Notes: generated from the letters alone by a model not told the origin. A stretch of 64,000 bases of DNA from Halobacillus sp. Marseille-Q1614 (GCF_902809865.1 NZ_CADDWH010000001.1:2542001-2606000); one strand, 5' to 3'; counted from the first letter of the stretch, positions 35,147-44,111 are shown. Translations and numbers: made by a program.

Positions 35147-36813
35147 TGGTTTGCTAACCTTTCTCTAACTTCGATAGAGGCCCATCGATTACTCTTGGCT
35201 TCTTTCGATTCTAAACGGTTCCTTAAATCAAGAGTTCCTGATCGTGCATCTAGGATGGCTTCTAGCAAATGCTCTTCTATTTTTTTAATATCTTTACGAT
35301 TTGGATAAGCAGCACCTACCCCATCTATTAGAGCATGAAGCGCACCTAATTCAGCGAAAGATGTCACATCATACGCCATTGCTGGTGTTTTCTTCGTAGC
35401 TTCTTCAAGTTCTTGTATAGTACGCCGGGTAATTCGAGCAGCAGATTGTTTGGACATTACATGAACGTTTACACCTTCATCATTTAGGGCTAGTATACGA
35501 TTCGCCTGTAGCCCGTGGGTAAGGAATCCGCCAGAAATCGCATGACCTACGATCAATGTGATGACTGGGTGTCCTGCCCGGCGTGCTTTGGCATAGGCAT
35601 CAACAGCTGCTGCGCCTGCCTGATGTAAACCAAAAAACTCTTCTTTATATCCATATGCTTGGCTCGGTACGTCAACAACAGCAACTATGGCCCTTGGTTT
35701 TCCACCTTTATCTTGTTCCATTGCTTCCCTTACATAGTGAGCAATTGCCCATCCTTCTTCTAACCCTACTTCTCCATGCCGAGCACGTGGAAAGCGGCTG
35801 TTCTCATTTGGAACAACAGAGATAAAACGGATAGGTTCATCGTTTATTTTCTTATCTGCACTAAGTACTGAGGCTACAGTTTCATTTTCCGATTCGCCCG
35901 CTAAAGATGAAAACCATGTCCTTCCCCTGCTTTCATAACTCGATTCTTCTTTCTTCTTATCATCTAAATCTTTTTCAGTAGTGCCGTTCCAATAATTTCT
36001 TATGTCTTGCGAGTTTTTAGGTTGTAAGGGGTCGATGGTTTGTAAGCGGGCACGGTATAGATCAACTAACTCACTTCGAGAAGCAGAAGCGGTCTTTTGC
36101 TGGATGTCTTTTTGAACCGTTTCTTTAATAGAATCGATATCATCGTCCACTAAGTAATCGACAAATCCCATCGAGTAACGCTGCTCACCTCCAATTGTAT
36201 TCCATATCAGCCTTCGATTTTGAGAATCAAATTCTTTAATTCCAGCTTCTTGCTCGATCACTTCTGGTCCATTCAATGTGAGTCTGCCTTCTTTAGTCAT
36301 AATAAGAGAACTACACAACCCTGCGGTTAAGGACATCCCGCCGAAACAGCCGATTTTCCCCGGGATAACTCCAATTACTGACGTGTATTCCCGTAATGCT
36401 GAGATGGCCGCAGCAATTTCAGCTATAGCCAGAAGTCCATAATTGGCTTCTTGCAGTCTCACTCCACCGGTATCATATATAATGATGGCCTGTGTGTGAA
36501 TGCCATTCTGATTATCACGCAGCGCTAATTCTAGAGCACCCGCAATTTTCGCACCCGAAACTTCTCCAATTCCTCCTCCTTGAAAGCTCCCTTCTATTGA
36601 TATAATCACTGCTGGTTTTTGATTAAATTCTCCCTGAGCGATGACTACACCGTCATCACTTTGTGGCACGATATCTTGACGTTCTAAATGGGGAGATTCA
36701 AAACCTTCGAATGGATCAAGCAGTTCGCGAAATGTCTTATCGTCTAATAATGATTTTGCTTTATCACGAGCCGTTAATTCTACAAAACTTACTTTAAGAG
36801 CTTTCACGTCCAC
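35140..36813 (-). CDS. mdcDE: Malonate decarboxylase, fused beta and gamma subunits
   Basis: A 557-aa protein joining two subunits that are separate in Klebsiella, Acinetobacter and Pseudomonas. Residues about 1-275 are MdcD, the carboxyltransferase-type decarboxylase subunit ('GAKIAGALELAL', 'IIYDTGGVRLQEANYG', 'GKIGCFGGMSLTAGLCSSLI'). Residues about 315-557 are MdcE ('VVDVPSQAYGYKEEFFGLHQAGAAAVDAYAKARR', 'LIVGHAISGGFLTHGLQANRI'). A charged Lys/Glu-rich linker (about 280-300) joins them. Starts at GTG 36813 or GTG 36807. The complex decarboxylates malonyl-ACP to acetyl-ACP and CO2 without biotin. Confidence 0.9.
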   Translation of the reverse strand: MDVKALKVSFVELTARDKAKSLLDDKTFRELLDPFEGFESPHLERQDIVPQSDDGVVIAQGEFNQKPAVIISIEGSFQGGGIGEVSGAKIAGALELALRDNQNGIHTQAIIIYDTGGVRLQEANYGLLAIAEIAAAISALREYTSVIGVIPGKIGCFGGMSLTAGLCSSLIMTKEGRLTLNGPEVIEQEAGIKEFDSQNRRLIWNTIGGEQRYSMGFVDYLVDDDIDSIKETVQKDIQQKTASASRSELVDLYRARLQTIDPLQPKNSQDIRNYWNGTTEKDLDDKKKEESSYESRGRTWFSSLAGESENETVASVLSADKKINDEPIRFISVVPNENSRFPRARHGEVGLEEGWAIAHYVREAMEQDKGGKPRAIVAVVDVPSQAYGYKEEFFGLHQAGAAAVDAYAKARRAGHPVITLIVGHAISGGFLTHGLQANRILALNDEGVNVHVMSKQSAARITRRTIQELEEATKKTPAMAYDVTSFAELGALHALIDGVGAAYPNRKDIKKIEEHLLEAILDARSGTLDLRNRLESKEAKSNRWASIEVRERLANQW

Positions 36814-37096
36814 TCACCTCCAAAGCTTGAGCCAGCCTCAAGGAAACTACTCCAGGAGTTGCCCCAAAGTCGTTCACTTGTATATTGGCCTGCGCTTCAT
36901 ATTGTTTACAAAACCGCTCAATCACCTTTTCCCAAGTATCATTAAACCCTGTCATCCCCGTTCTTACTTGCACTTGAATCCTAGGCTCTTCTGAAGGAGT
37001 CACAAGCACTTCTAAATCCCCAGACCCTACAACTCCGACGTGTGCTCTCTGAGCTATTGACTTATCAGCAGGATATTCAAAAAACATAGTTTCCAA
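36794..37096 (-). CDS. mdcC: Malonate decarboxylase acyl carrier protein (delta subunit)
   Basis: A 100-aa protein with TTG start behind AAAGGAGG at ideal spacing. The motif 'VGSGDLEVLV' around residue 25 holds the serine that receives the dephospho-CoA-type prosthetic group, and 'NDFGATPGVVSLRLAQALE' ends the protein as in MdcC/CitD-like carriers. Overlaps mdcDE by 20 bases. Confidence 0.92.
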   Translation of the reverse strand: METMFFEYPADKSIAQRAHVGVVGSGDLEVLVTPSEEPRIQVQVRTGMTGFNDTWEKVIERFCKQYEAQANIQVNDFGATPGVVSLRLAQALEVSGRESS

Positions 37097-37108
37097 TGTA
37101 ATCCTCCT

Positions 37109-37978
37109 TTATATTGTGGCCATCTTTTTTTCAATAATATTTTGATCGTTTCTTAACTGATCTAAGTATAAGACAGCCGCTAATAGATCGGCACTTCCAC
37201 CTGGAGAGGCATTATGCTTTAACAGAGTTTGATTTAGTTCTTCCAATTTACTCCACCCTTCAGATGTCGATACCCCTCCACACTGTAAAACTTGCTGCGC
37301 TTTCTCCTGAATCAGGTACAAGACTGCTAAGCCACCTCGATGAATAATACATGTATCATCTAAGCAGGCAATAAGATTAACTAGAGTGTCTAATCGTGCA
37401 TAATCTTCTGAAATTCCTTTTTTTCTTGATTGATAGAGCATCGGCAGTGCAACATTTATAATACGGGGAAAACCAGATACAGCTTCTCCTCTAGCTCCCT
37501 TCACTCCAAATTTTTTGTGAATTTCAGAACCGTGACTGGAAATAAGGGGAGCACGACGATCATTATAGCGAGAGATAATAGAAGCGGTTTCCACAATTTG
37601 AGGCACAGCCTCTCCAGGTTTGTTGACTGCGGTGCCTGAAGTAAGAAGCCCTAACACCCATATAGCTCCTTTGTGTGTGTTAACCCCTTTCGTTGCTTCC
37701 ATCATTACCTTCTCACCTTCACGTCCGATCTCAGCAATTTCTTCACGAAGCTCTTGGCTGGGCTTTCTATTATAGGAAACTTCAGCTATTTGACTAAAAG
37801 TTTCCCTTAAAGAATGGGCTGACTTCACCATCATTGCAAAGCTCATATCAAGATGTGCTCCTTGGTCTCCTGGATCCACAAGCCCTGGTTTTGGTGTAAG
37901 CTCCGCTTCTTGAATAAGAGAATCTACAGCCCAATTACTAAGGACTTTTTTGCACTCTTTAGCGCTGCTCCAAGTCAT
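37109..37978 (-). CDS. mdcB: Triphosphoribosyl-dephospho-CoA synthase
   Basis: A 289-aa CitG/MdcB-family enzyme making the prosthetic group precursor from ATP and dephospho-CoA. Motifs are 'ELTPKPGLVDPGDQGAHLDMSF' near residue 27, 'GVNTHKGAIWVLGLL' near 100 and 'GASPGGSADLLAAVLYL' near 255. 13 bases upstream of mdcC, 16 downstream of mdcA. Confidence 0.93.
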   Translation of the reverse strand: MTWSSAKECKKVLSNWAVDSLIQEAELTPKPGLVDPGDQGAHLDMSFAMMVKSAHSLRETFSQIAEVSYNRKPSQELREEIAEIGREGEKVMMEATKGVNTHKGAIWVLGLLTSGTAVNKPGEAVPQIVETASIISRYNDRRAPLISSHGSEIHKKFGVKGARGEAVSGFPRIINVALPMLYQSRKKGISEDYARLDTLVNLIACLDDTCIIHRGGLAVLYLIQEKAQQVLQCGGVSTSEGWSKLEELNQTLLKHNASPGGSADLLAAVLYLDQLRNDQNIIEKKMATI

Positions 37979-37993
37979 AACGCTTCCCTCCTC

Positions 37994-39661
37994 CTACCAG
38001 CTTTGAAATTTTTCAGGTGGCTGATAGAGTCCTCCTGACCACTCAACTAGTTCTTCCACATTTTTAGCTGCAAGCAAAGAACGATTAGCTTCAGAACGGC
38101 GCACTCCCAGATCTTCAGGAAAAGCTACAATTCCTTTTTGACGAAGTTTGGCTGTACTCTTTGGTGAATAATTTATCCCTACTGGAGTTACTCCTGCTAT
38201 GGCAGCTAGAGCTTCTCGTCTTTCTTCTAAACTATTAGCTTTATACAAATAGGCGACACCCTCTTCTGTAACCACATGAGTCACATCATCTCCATAAATC
38301 ATAATTGGAGCTGTGGCGAGGTTCGCTTCATTTTTCACGTCAATTGCATCTAAGGATTCAACAAAAACAGGAGTATTCCCTGTTTGATGTGTTTCAACTA
38401 CTTGTACTACTAGCTTTTTCCCCCGTGCTAACGGATCATCAGAGTTTATCATGTTCAACCAAGCAGGTGTAGAGTGTCTTCGTCCACCAGGGTCATGCCC
38501 CATATTTGGTGCCCCTCCAAATCCTGCAAGCCTCCCCTTTGTAACCGTTGATGAATTGCCAAAGGCATCTATTTGTAAACTAGAGCCTACAAATAAGTCA
38601 ACCGCATATTGTCCGGCCAATTGAGAAAGCGTACGATTTGAACGGAGGCTGCCATCCCTACCAGTAAAGAATACATCCGGTCTCTGAGAAGTATAATTTT
38701 CCATACCTACCTCGCCGCCAAAACAATGAATACTCTCTACCCATCCTGATTCGATAGCAGGTATCATAGTAGGGTGGGGATTTAAAGCCCAATGCTTACA
38801 TATCTTCCCTTTTAAACCTAAGGATTCACCATAAGTAGGAAGTAACAGTTCAATAGCCGCTGTGTTATACCCAACTCCATGGTTAAGAGATTGAACTTGA
38901 TGCTTTTCATAGATTCCACGTATTGTCATCATGGCTAGTAGAATCTGTATGTCTGTAATATGTCGCGGATCCCTTGTGAAAAGCGGTTCTAATTGATAAG
39001 GCTCATCAGCTTCGACTACGAAATCAACCCATGATCCTGGAACGTCTACTCTAGGCAGTTCCTCCGTAATTTCATTAACTTGAGCGATAACAATACCATC
39101 ACGAAAAGCTGCGGCTTCCACAAGAGTGGGAGTTTCTTCAGTATTTGCACCTGTATATAAGTTACCTTCACTATCTGCTTTATCAGCGGCTACTAAAGCC
39201 ACAGAAGGAATTAAGTCTACAAAAAGCCGGCCGTATAATTCGATATATGTGTGTATCTCCCCCATAGTAAGTTCCTTATCTTCAATCATTTGGGCAATTC
39301 GAAGGCTTTGAGGTCCCGCGAATGCAAAATCAACTTTATCTGCTACACCAGATTCAAAAATATCCAGATGTTCTGGTCTGGAAATACTCGACATGATCAT
39401 ATGTAAGTTATGGACCTTATCAGAATTCACCTGGGAAAGTGCTTGAGAAAGAAAAGAAGCCTGTTTCTGATTATTCCCCTCTAAAACCACTCGATCACTG
39501 GGAGCAATAACCTCTTCTAAAACTTCAACGATTTTTTCTGTAGGTATGATTCTTCCTTCTGTAATCTTACTTACTTGATCTATTCGTTTCTTTTTAGCAT
39601 CCCGTCTTATCGTCCAGCTTCTTCTCGATCGTTGTGTTTGGGTATTGATCGTCATACCCAT
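37994..39661 (-). CDS. mdcA: Malonate decarboxylase alpha subunit (acetyl-ACP:malonate ACP-transferase)
   Basis: A 555-aa CoA-transferase-like subunit that exchanges acetate for malonate on the carrier protein. Recognisable blocks are 'VVLEGNNQKQASFL', 'LHMIMSSISRPEHLDIFESGVADKVDFAFAGPQS', 'HTYIELYGRLFVDLIPSVAL' and 'GFGGAPNMGHDPGGRRH'. An alternative ATG two codons in (39655) is better spaced from the ribosome-binding site. Full length for the family. Confidence 0.95.
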   Translation of the reverse strand: MGMTINTQTQRSRRSWTIRRDAKKKRIDQVSKITEGRIIPTEKIVEVLEEVIAPSDRVVLEGNNQKQASFLSQALSQVNSDKVHNLHMIMSSISRPEHLDIFESGVADKVDFAFAGPQSLRIAQMIEDKELTMGEIHTYIELYGRLFVDLIPSVALVAADKADSEGNLYTGANTEETPTLVEAAAFRDGIVIAQVNEITEELPRVDVPGSWVDFVVEADEPYQLEPLFTRDPRHITDIQILLAMMTIRGIYEKHQVQSLNHGVGYNTAAIELLLPTYGESLGLKGKICKHWALNPHPTMIPAIESGWVESIHCFGGEVGMENYTSQRPDVFFTGRDGSLRSNRTLSQLAGQYAVDLFVGSSLQIDAFGNSSTVTKGRLAGFGGAPNMGHDPGGRRHSTPAWLNMINSDDPLARGKKLVVQVVETHQTGNTPVFVESLDAIDVKNEANLATAPIMIYGDDVTHVVTEEGVAYLYKANSLEERREALAAIAGVTPVGINYSPKSTAKLRQKGIVAFPEDLGVRRSEANRSLLAAKNVEELVEWSGGLYQPPEKFQSW

Positions 39662-39676
39662 CCTCTCCCTTCCATT

Positions 39677-40606
39677 TCATGATTTATTTGTGCGGTGAAC
39701 AAGGATAGCAGCTGTTTTCACTCCGTTGTCCGAGATGGAAAGCCCTCTTGCTGTAGGAAAAGAATTGTTTACCAATCCTGTAAGGACATTACCCGGAGCC
39801 ATCTCTACGAATAATCGAACGCCAAGCTCGTATAGCAGAGATGTAGCTTCATGCCATTTAACAGATTGGGATACGTTCCAAGCTAAATCTCGTTTTATAG
39901 CTTCTCCAGTTTTTAATATCCTCCCCCTTCGGTTTCCTGCAAAAGGAATCACAGGGTCTCTAAATGAAATCTTCTCTAGCTCTGCTTCAAGGTTTAAAGA
40001 TACTTCACGAAGCAACGAACAATGAGATGGTACACTTACATCCAAAAGTTCAGCCCTTTGAGCATGATTTTCTAGTGCCAATTTTGTAAACTTCTCTAAA
40101 TCTATGAGGGACCCCGATATTGTCATTTGGCGGGGACAATTAATATTAGCCAAGTAAACGGAGTTCTCTTTATTAGAATAGAGATCTATTAACTTACTAA
40201 CCTGAGATTCACTTAAACCTAACACGACCGCCATTCCATAACCTATTGGAAATGCTCTCTCCATCAGCTCTCCTCGCTTATGGACTATACGAACCGCATC
40301 TTTAAAGTCCAAGGCTTGTGAGATAACCGCAGCGCCAAAAGCACCTACAGAGTGACCTGCTACAAAGCTTGGAAAAGATTGTTCTTTTTGTAACAGTCGT
40401 GCTGAAGCAACACCAGAGACGAGTAAACATACTTGAGCAGCAACTGTGGATTTTAATTTTTCAGGTTCATCCCATAAGGAAACGCTTTCATTTAACTCAT
40501 CACTTGCTTCTTCTAGCGTCTTAATAACCTCAGGATCATCCGGTAAATTGTGTAACATTCGTGGTTGTTGCGAACCTTGACCTGGAAAAAGAAATGCTGT
40601 AGACAT
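39677..40606 (-). CDS. mdcH: Malonyl-CoA:ACP transacylase of the malonate decarboxylase system
   Basis: About 309 aa, FabD-like. 'FPGQGSQ' at the N-terminus and the nucleophile serine in 'VAGHSVGAFGAA' near residue 85. ATG at 40606 is preferred over 40609 because AGGAGG is then five bases away. It loads malonyl groups to prime the carrier. First gene of the leftward mdc operon; an operator-like box lies 30-45 bases upstream. Confidence 0.92.
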   Translation of the reverse strand: MSTAFLFPGQGSQQPRMLHNLPDDPEVIKTLEEASDELNESVSLWDEPEKLKSTVAAQVCLLVSGVASARLLQKEQSFPSFVAGHSVGAFGAAVISQALDFKDAVRIVHKRGELMERAFPIGYGMAVVLGLSESQVSKLIDLYSNKENSVYLANINCPRQMTISGSLIDLEKFTKLALENHAQRAELLDVSVPSHCSLLREVSLNLEAELEKISFRDPVIPFAGNRRGRILKTGEAIKRDLAWNVSQSVKWHEATSLLYELGVRLFVEMAPGNVLTGLVNNSFPTARGLSISDNGVKTAAILVHRTNKS

Positions 40607-40635
40607 CATGTCCTCCTCTCCTGTTTAAGCCACTT

Positions 40636-40651
40636 CAGTCGTCAGTCGACC
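40636..40651. promoter_or_regulatory. Operator-like box before mdcH
   Basis: On the minus strand GGTCGACTGACGACTG, which aligns with the boxes at 41394-41407 and 41509-41522 as GTCGACWGWYGAYT. Likely target of the adjacent GntR regulator. Confidence 0.6.
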
Positions 40652-40660
40652 AAATAAACA

Positions 40661-40690
40661 AAAAAGAAAAAGGGGTAATCACCCTTCTTT
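40661..40690 (-). terminator. Probable terminator of the GntR gene
   Basis: A short AAGGGTGATTACCCCTT hairpin followed by TTTCTTTTTT on the minus strand; it overlaps the stop codon region. Confidence 0.5.
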
Positions 40691-41365
40691 CTCTTTATAT
40701 TGAATTTTATTTTGATTATTAAAAAGCTGCTTTTGAATACTGGAGATTACATCATGATTATGCTGCTGTAAGACACCTGCCGCTTCTTCTACCTTGTTCT
40801 TATTTAGAAGATCAACTAGAGTAAAATGTTCTCTCACTGACTTCTCAATGTTTCCTTCTGATGCAAAGGAAATATTTTGGACCCTAAGTAAAGGCAGCTC
40901 TAAGCGAGAGTACATTTTCATAATCGTTTCACTTTTACTCATTTCAATTAAGCACAAGTGAAAGGCATGGTTTAACTGAGTGTATAATTTTATATCTTTC
41001 TCAGAGCCCATCTCTTGATAAAGTGTCTCCATCTTATTTAGAACTTTCTGCTCTATCCCTAATTCTTTTATTCTTTTCATCGCAAGGGATTCAAGCATAA
41101 TTCTTATTTCAAGCAAATCATAAATTTCGTTTTCTGTATGTTCTTTAACAATGGCCCCTCTTCTAGGAATCCTTTCTACTAAACCTTCAATTGTAAGTAG
41201 ATATATAGCTTCACGAACGGGGGCACGACTTGTTCCGTACTCAGTTGCATAGACATTCTCAACAATTTTTTCACCAGGTTTTAATTCCCCGGTAATAATT
41301 TGCTCTGTAATATGTTCAGCAATTTGATTAGATAACGCATTATGGTTAAGAGTGGATCGGCTCAC
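40679..41365 (-). CDS. GntR-family (FCD domain) regulator of malonate genes
   Basis: A 228-aa protein. GTG at 41365 is the likely start because AAGGAGG lies six bases upstream; the open frame 5' of it reads through that site. Winged helix 'YGTSRAPVREAIYLLTIEGLVERIPRRGAIV' near 45-75, then an all-helical FCD ligand domain with 'EIRIMLESLAMK' and 'LNHAFHLCLIEMSKS'. It sits between the mdc operon and madLM, and three similar boxes flank all three transcripts, as for MdcY-type regulators. Malonate or malonyl-CoA is the probable effector. Confidence 0.85.
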   Translation of the reverse strand: MSRSTLNHNALSNQIAEHITEQIITGELKPGEKIVENVYATEYGTSRAPVREAIYLLTIEGLVERIPRRGAIVKEHTENEIYDLLEIRIMLESLAMKRIKELGIEQKVLNKMETLYQEMGSEKDIKLYTQLNHAFHLCLIEMSKSETIMKMYSRLELPLLRVQNISFASEGNIEKSVREHFTLVDLLNKNKVEEAAGVLQQHNHDVISSIQKQLFNNQNKIQYKEKEG

Positions 41366-41393
41366 AGTAAACCTCCTTAGCAAAAACTATATT

Positions 41394-41407
41394 GTCGACT
41401 GTCGATT
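41394..41407. promoter_or_regulatory. Operator-like box before the GntR gene
   Basis: GTCGACTGTCGATT, similar to the boxes at 40636 and 41509; suggests autoregulation. Confidence 0.6.
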
Positions 41408-41508
41408 AAATTGTACACCAAATAAGTTAATCATTCAATATTTTTAGAAAATTTAAAAAAAGGTTTGCATTTCTATTCATATTTATCTATGATGAGGAAT
41501 ATGAAACG

Positions 41509-41522
41509 GTCGACAGTTGATT
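41509..41522. promoter_or_regulatory. Operator-like box before madL
   Basis: GTCGACAGTTGATT, same core as the two boxes on the mdc side. Confidence 0.6.
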
Positions 41523-41533
41523 ATCGGCTAAAA

Positions 41534-41547
41534 TGTAAACGCTTTCT
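41534..41547 (+). promoter_or_regulatory. cre site (CcpA) before madLM
   Basis: TGTAAACGCTTTCT matches TGWAARCGYTWNCW at every position. The remaining 41548-41728 leader shows no other clear feature. Confidence 0.75.
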
Positions 41548-41728
41548 AAAGAGGAGGGATAATCTTAACACTGTTTTTCACCATGGCATACTTCCATAAA
41601 CACAGTCTAACTTCCTATGATTGTTTCTTTTCTTCTGCTGTTTGTTTTAGTCTTTTCCAGATCATGTACCCCTTACTGTTGTTGGAGTCAGGAACACGAA
41701 GGATAAAAAACAAAATGAGGTGAATGAA

Positions 41729-42142
41729 TTGGTTATTTACGGAGTGGCACTGTTAGCAATTTGTATGTTGCTTGGTGTTGTGTTAGGAGAGTTCTTAGGA
41801 TTAGCTATTGGAATTGAAGCCAATGTCGGTGGCGTTGGTATTGCTATGTTAATTCTCGTGTTATTGATCGATTATTTAAAGAAAAATAATAAATTAAATA
41901 TTAAATCTCAGGAAGGAATGGCCTTTTGGGGGGCTATGTATATTCCAATTGTAATTGCTATGGCTGCAAAGCAAAATGTGGTAGCTGCTCTTGATGGCGG
42001 CCCTTTAGCGTTGACAGCTGGACTCATTGTCGTTATCGTCAGCTGGGCAATGGTCCCAGTGCTAAGTAAAATCGGTAAAGGTAAATCAACACTTTCTAAT
42101 GAAGAGCTAGGAGGGGCTGGCAATGTTCGAAATATTAAGTAA
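41729..42142 (+). CDS. madL: Malonate carrier subunit MadL
   Basis: About 137 aa. TTG at 41729 gives the typical N-terminus 'VIYGVALLAICMLLGVVLGEFLGLAIG' and is six bases after GAGGTG; an upstream in-frame GTG at 41720 overlaps that site. Three to four membrane helices. MadL and MadM together form the malonate:sodium symporter first seen in Malonomonas rubra. Ends within madM. Confidence 0.9.
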   Translation: MVIYGVALLAICMLLGVVLGEFLGLAIGIEANVGGVGIAMLILVLLIDYLKKNNKLNIKSQEGMAFWGAMYIPIVIAMAAKQNVVAALDGGPLALTAGLIVVIVSWAMVPVLSKIGKGKSTLSNEELGGAGNVRNIK

Positions 42143-42887
42143 CACATTTTCCGAAAATGGACTAATAGTTTCTTTTGCCGTGGTTGGTGTCACTATCTAT
42201 TTATCATATTTCCTTTCCGATAAACTTACCCGAGGAAGAATACACGGGTCTGCAATCGCCATAATTCTGGGACTTGTGCTCGCTTATATTGGCGGGATAA
42301 GTACTGGCGGTGAACAAGGGTTGGCAGATATCGGGATTTTCACAGGTATCGGACTCATGGGCGGGGGTATGCTGAGAGATTTTGCTATTGTTGCCACCGC
42401 TTTTGGAGCTAATCTGGATGAAATAAAAAAGGCTGGATTGCCAGGTGTTATCTCACTATTTGCAGGAGTAGTTGTATCATTCTTTATTGGAGTAATTATC
42501 GCCTTTATGTTTGGGTACACCGATGCAGTAAGCTTAACTACAATCGGAGCTGGAACAGCGACGTACATAGTAGGTCCCGTGACTGGTACTGCTCTTGGGG
42601 CGAGTTCAGAAGTAATAGCATTAAGTATTGCAGCCGGATTGATTAAATCTATACTAACGATGATCGGTACACCCTTCATTGCGAAGTACATTGGTTTAAA
42701 CAACCCAAGATCAGCTATTGTTTACGGTGGTCTAATGGGCACCACAAGCGGAGTAGCTGGTGGACTAGCAGCTACTGATCCAAAACTAGTTCCTTATGGA
42801 GCTATGACCGCAACTTTTTATACAGGACTGGGATGTCTGATGGCTCCGTCCGTCTTGTTCTTAATAACGAGAACCATCTTTGGATAA
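42123..42887 (+). CDS. madM: Malonate carrier subunit MadM
   Basis: A 254-aa membrane protein with about seven or eight helices; family blocks 'VTIYLSYFLSDKLTRGRIHGSAIAI', 'FTGIGLMGGGMLRDFAIVATAFGA' and 'AGGLAATDPKLVPYGAMTATFYTGLGCLMAPS'. Its start overlaps the end of madL by 20 bases, with GGAGGGG in the madL tail. Imports malonate for the mdc-encoded decarboxylase. Confidence 0.93.
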   Translation: MFEILSNTFSENGLIVSFAVVGVTIYLSYFLSDKLTRGRIHGSAIAIILGLVLAYIGGISTGGEQGLADIGIFTGIGLMGGGMLRDFAIVATAFGANLDEIKKAGLPGVISLFAGVVVSFFIGVIIAFMFGYTDAVSLTTIGAGTATYIVGPVTGTALGASSEVIALSIAAGLIKSILTMIGTPFIAKYIGLNNPRSAIVYGGLMGTTSGVAGGLAATDPKLVPYGAMTATFYTGLGCLMAPSVLFLITRTIFG

Positions 42888-42913
42888 CTCTTATCTAAGG
42901 ATTGTTTAGACTT

Positions 42914-42955
42914 AATAATAAAAAGGCGCTTCTAATCATGCGCCTTTTTATTAAG
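42914..42955 (+). terminator. Terminator of madLM
   Basis: AAAAAGGCGC / GCGCCTTTTT stem with flanking A and T tracts, likely bidirectional with the leftward PLA2-like gene. Confidence 0.9.
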
Positions 42956-42977
42956 TCATATTATTTTGTCCATTTTC

Positions 42978-43274
42978 TTAAAAAGCACAAGTAAAAAACC
43001 GCTGTACTTTCATATAATGCAGCATCATTCTCGCATGACGCCCCTCTGGAGTGTAAGGGTTTTGAAGTGATGCCAGTCTGTGCATAAATTGTTCGTCGCA
43101 GGCACAATAATTTCCTGTTCTTAAGTAACATTCGTCATGTTGTTTGCATGCCGCATCTACTGCATTTATGGGAGCACCTGGCCCGCTGCAGCCCGGACCG
43201 CACCAGTTGTATCCTGGGAACACACAAAACCTTGGTTTAAAACCTCTTCTATAATAATCGCCGCGATTCGCCAT
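42978..43274 (-). CDS. Small PLA2-like protein (parvoviral/plant-type phospholipase A2 fold)
   Basis: A 98-aa protein without signal peptide. It has the calcium-loop pattern 'GYNWCGPGCSGPG' (residues 21-33) and the helix with the catalytic dyad 'VDAACKQHDECY' (His46, Asp47), plus cysteines at 17, 25, 29, 43 and 49 suited to disulfides. These match secreted and capsid PLA2 domains. Related small proteins occur in Bacillaceae, but their role is unknown to me. Basic N-terminus 'YYRRGFKPRF' and lack of an export signal would fit mother-cell expression and spore association; that is speculation. Confidence 0.75.
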   Translation of the reverse strand: MANRGDYYRRGFKPRFCVFPGYNWCGPGCSGPGAPINAVDAACKQHDECYLRTGNYCACDEQFMHRLASLQNPYTPEGRHARMMLHYMKVQRFFTCAF

Positions 43275-43346
43275 TCACTTCTCACCTCCCCGCCTTAAGG
43301 TCTGTCTGCTGTATTATATGTCCTCAATGGCAGGGAGGTGTGGCCG

Positions 43347-44111
43347 TTAGCCTCTTGATTTAACTTGATTTCGCAGTACGCCGATGCCGCCTACTTCTGC
43401 TTCAACGACATCCCCAGGTGACAGCGGCCCGACTCCTGAGGGCGTTCCTGTATAAATAACATCGCCTGGCTGTAATGTCATAACTTCTGTTACTTTCGCA
43501 ACGAGTTCGGCAATATCGTGAATGAGATCATTCGTATTCGACTGCTGCTTCACTTCACCGTTTAATTTCAACTTAATCGGTGTATTGTTCGGATCGAGTT
43601 CTGTTTCTATGACAGGACCGAGCGGCTTAAACGTTGGAAAAGACTTTGCACGCGTAAATTGCCCGTCCTTTTTCTGCAAGTTACGGTCGGATACGTCATT
43701 TCCAACCGTGTATCCGAAGATATAAAAGTACGCTTCCTCTTTCGTTACGTTCTTCGCTTCTTTTCCAATGACGATCACGAGCTCAGCCTCGTAATCTATG
43801 CGATGATCCAGCGCCGGCAGCTCGATGTCAGTATTATGTGCGACAACCGCGCTTGGTGAAGCCATGAACATCATCGGTTCTTCCGGAATCGGTTTTCCTG
43901 TCTCTTCAGCGTGCAGCTCATAATTTAAGCCAATCCCTATGACCTGCCCCGGATCGACAGGTGTAAGAACTTCCACTTCATTTAAGCTGAATTCCGTGGA
44001 AAGCGGGCGGGTTTCACCGTTTATGTAATCACCTTCAAGCTGGGTGATGGAATTTCCTTTTAAAACTCCATAATAGATTTCTTCATCTTTACGAAAACGA
44101 ATGTATTTCAC
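43347..44111 (-). CDS. Fumarylacetoacetate hydrolase family protein
   Basis: A 254-aa protein with GTG start behind GGAGGAG. FAH-family catalytic blocks are present: 'GIGLNYELHAEETG', 'DYEAELVIVIGKEAKNV' (metal-binding Glu), 'GYTVGNDVSDRNLQ', 'KSFPTFKPLGP' and 'LQPGDVIYTGTPSGVGPLSPGDVVE'. The family includes acylpyruvate hydrolases, oxaloacetate decarboxylases and HpaG-type isomerases; the exact substrate cannot be told from sequence. No linked pathway genes. Confidence 0.88.
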   Translation of the reverse strand: MKYIRFRKDEEIYYGVLKGNSITQLEGDYINGETRPLSTEFSLNEVEVLTPVDPGQVIGIGLNYELHAEETGKPIPEEPMMFMASPSAVVAHNTDIELPALDHRIDYEAELVIVIGKEAKNVTKEEAYFYIFGYTVGNDVSDRNLQKKDGQFTRAKSFPTFKPLGPVIETELDPNNTPIKLKLNGEVKQQSNTNDLIHDIAELVAKVTEVMTLQPGDVIYTGTPSGVGPLSPGDVVEAEVGGIGVLRNQVKSRG

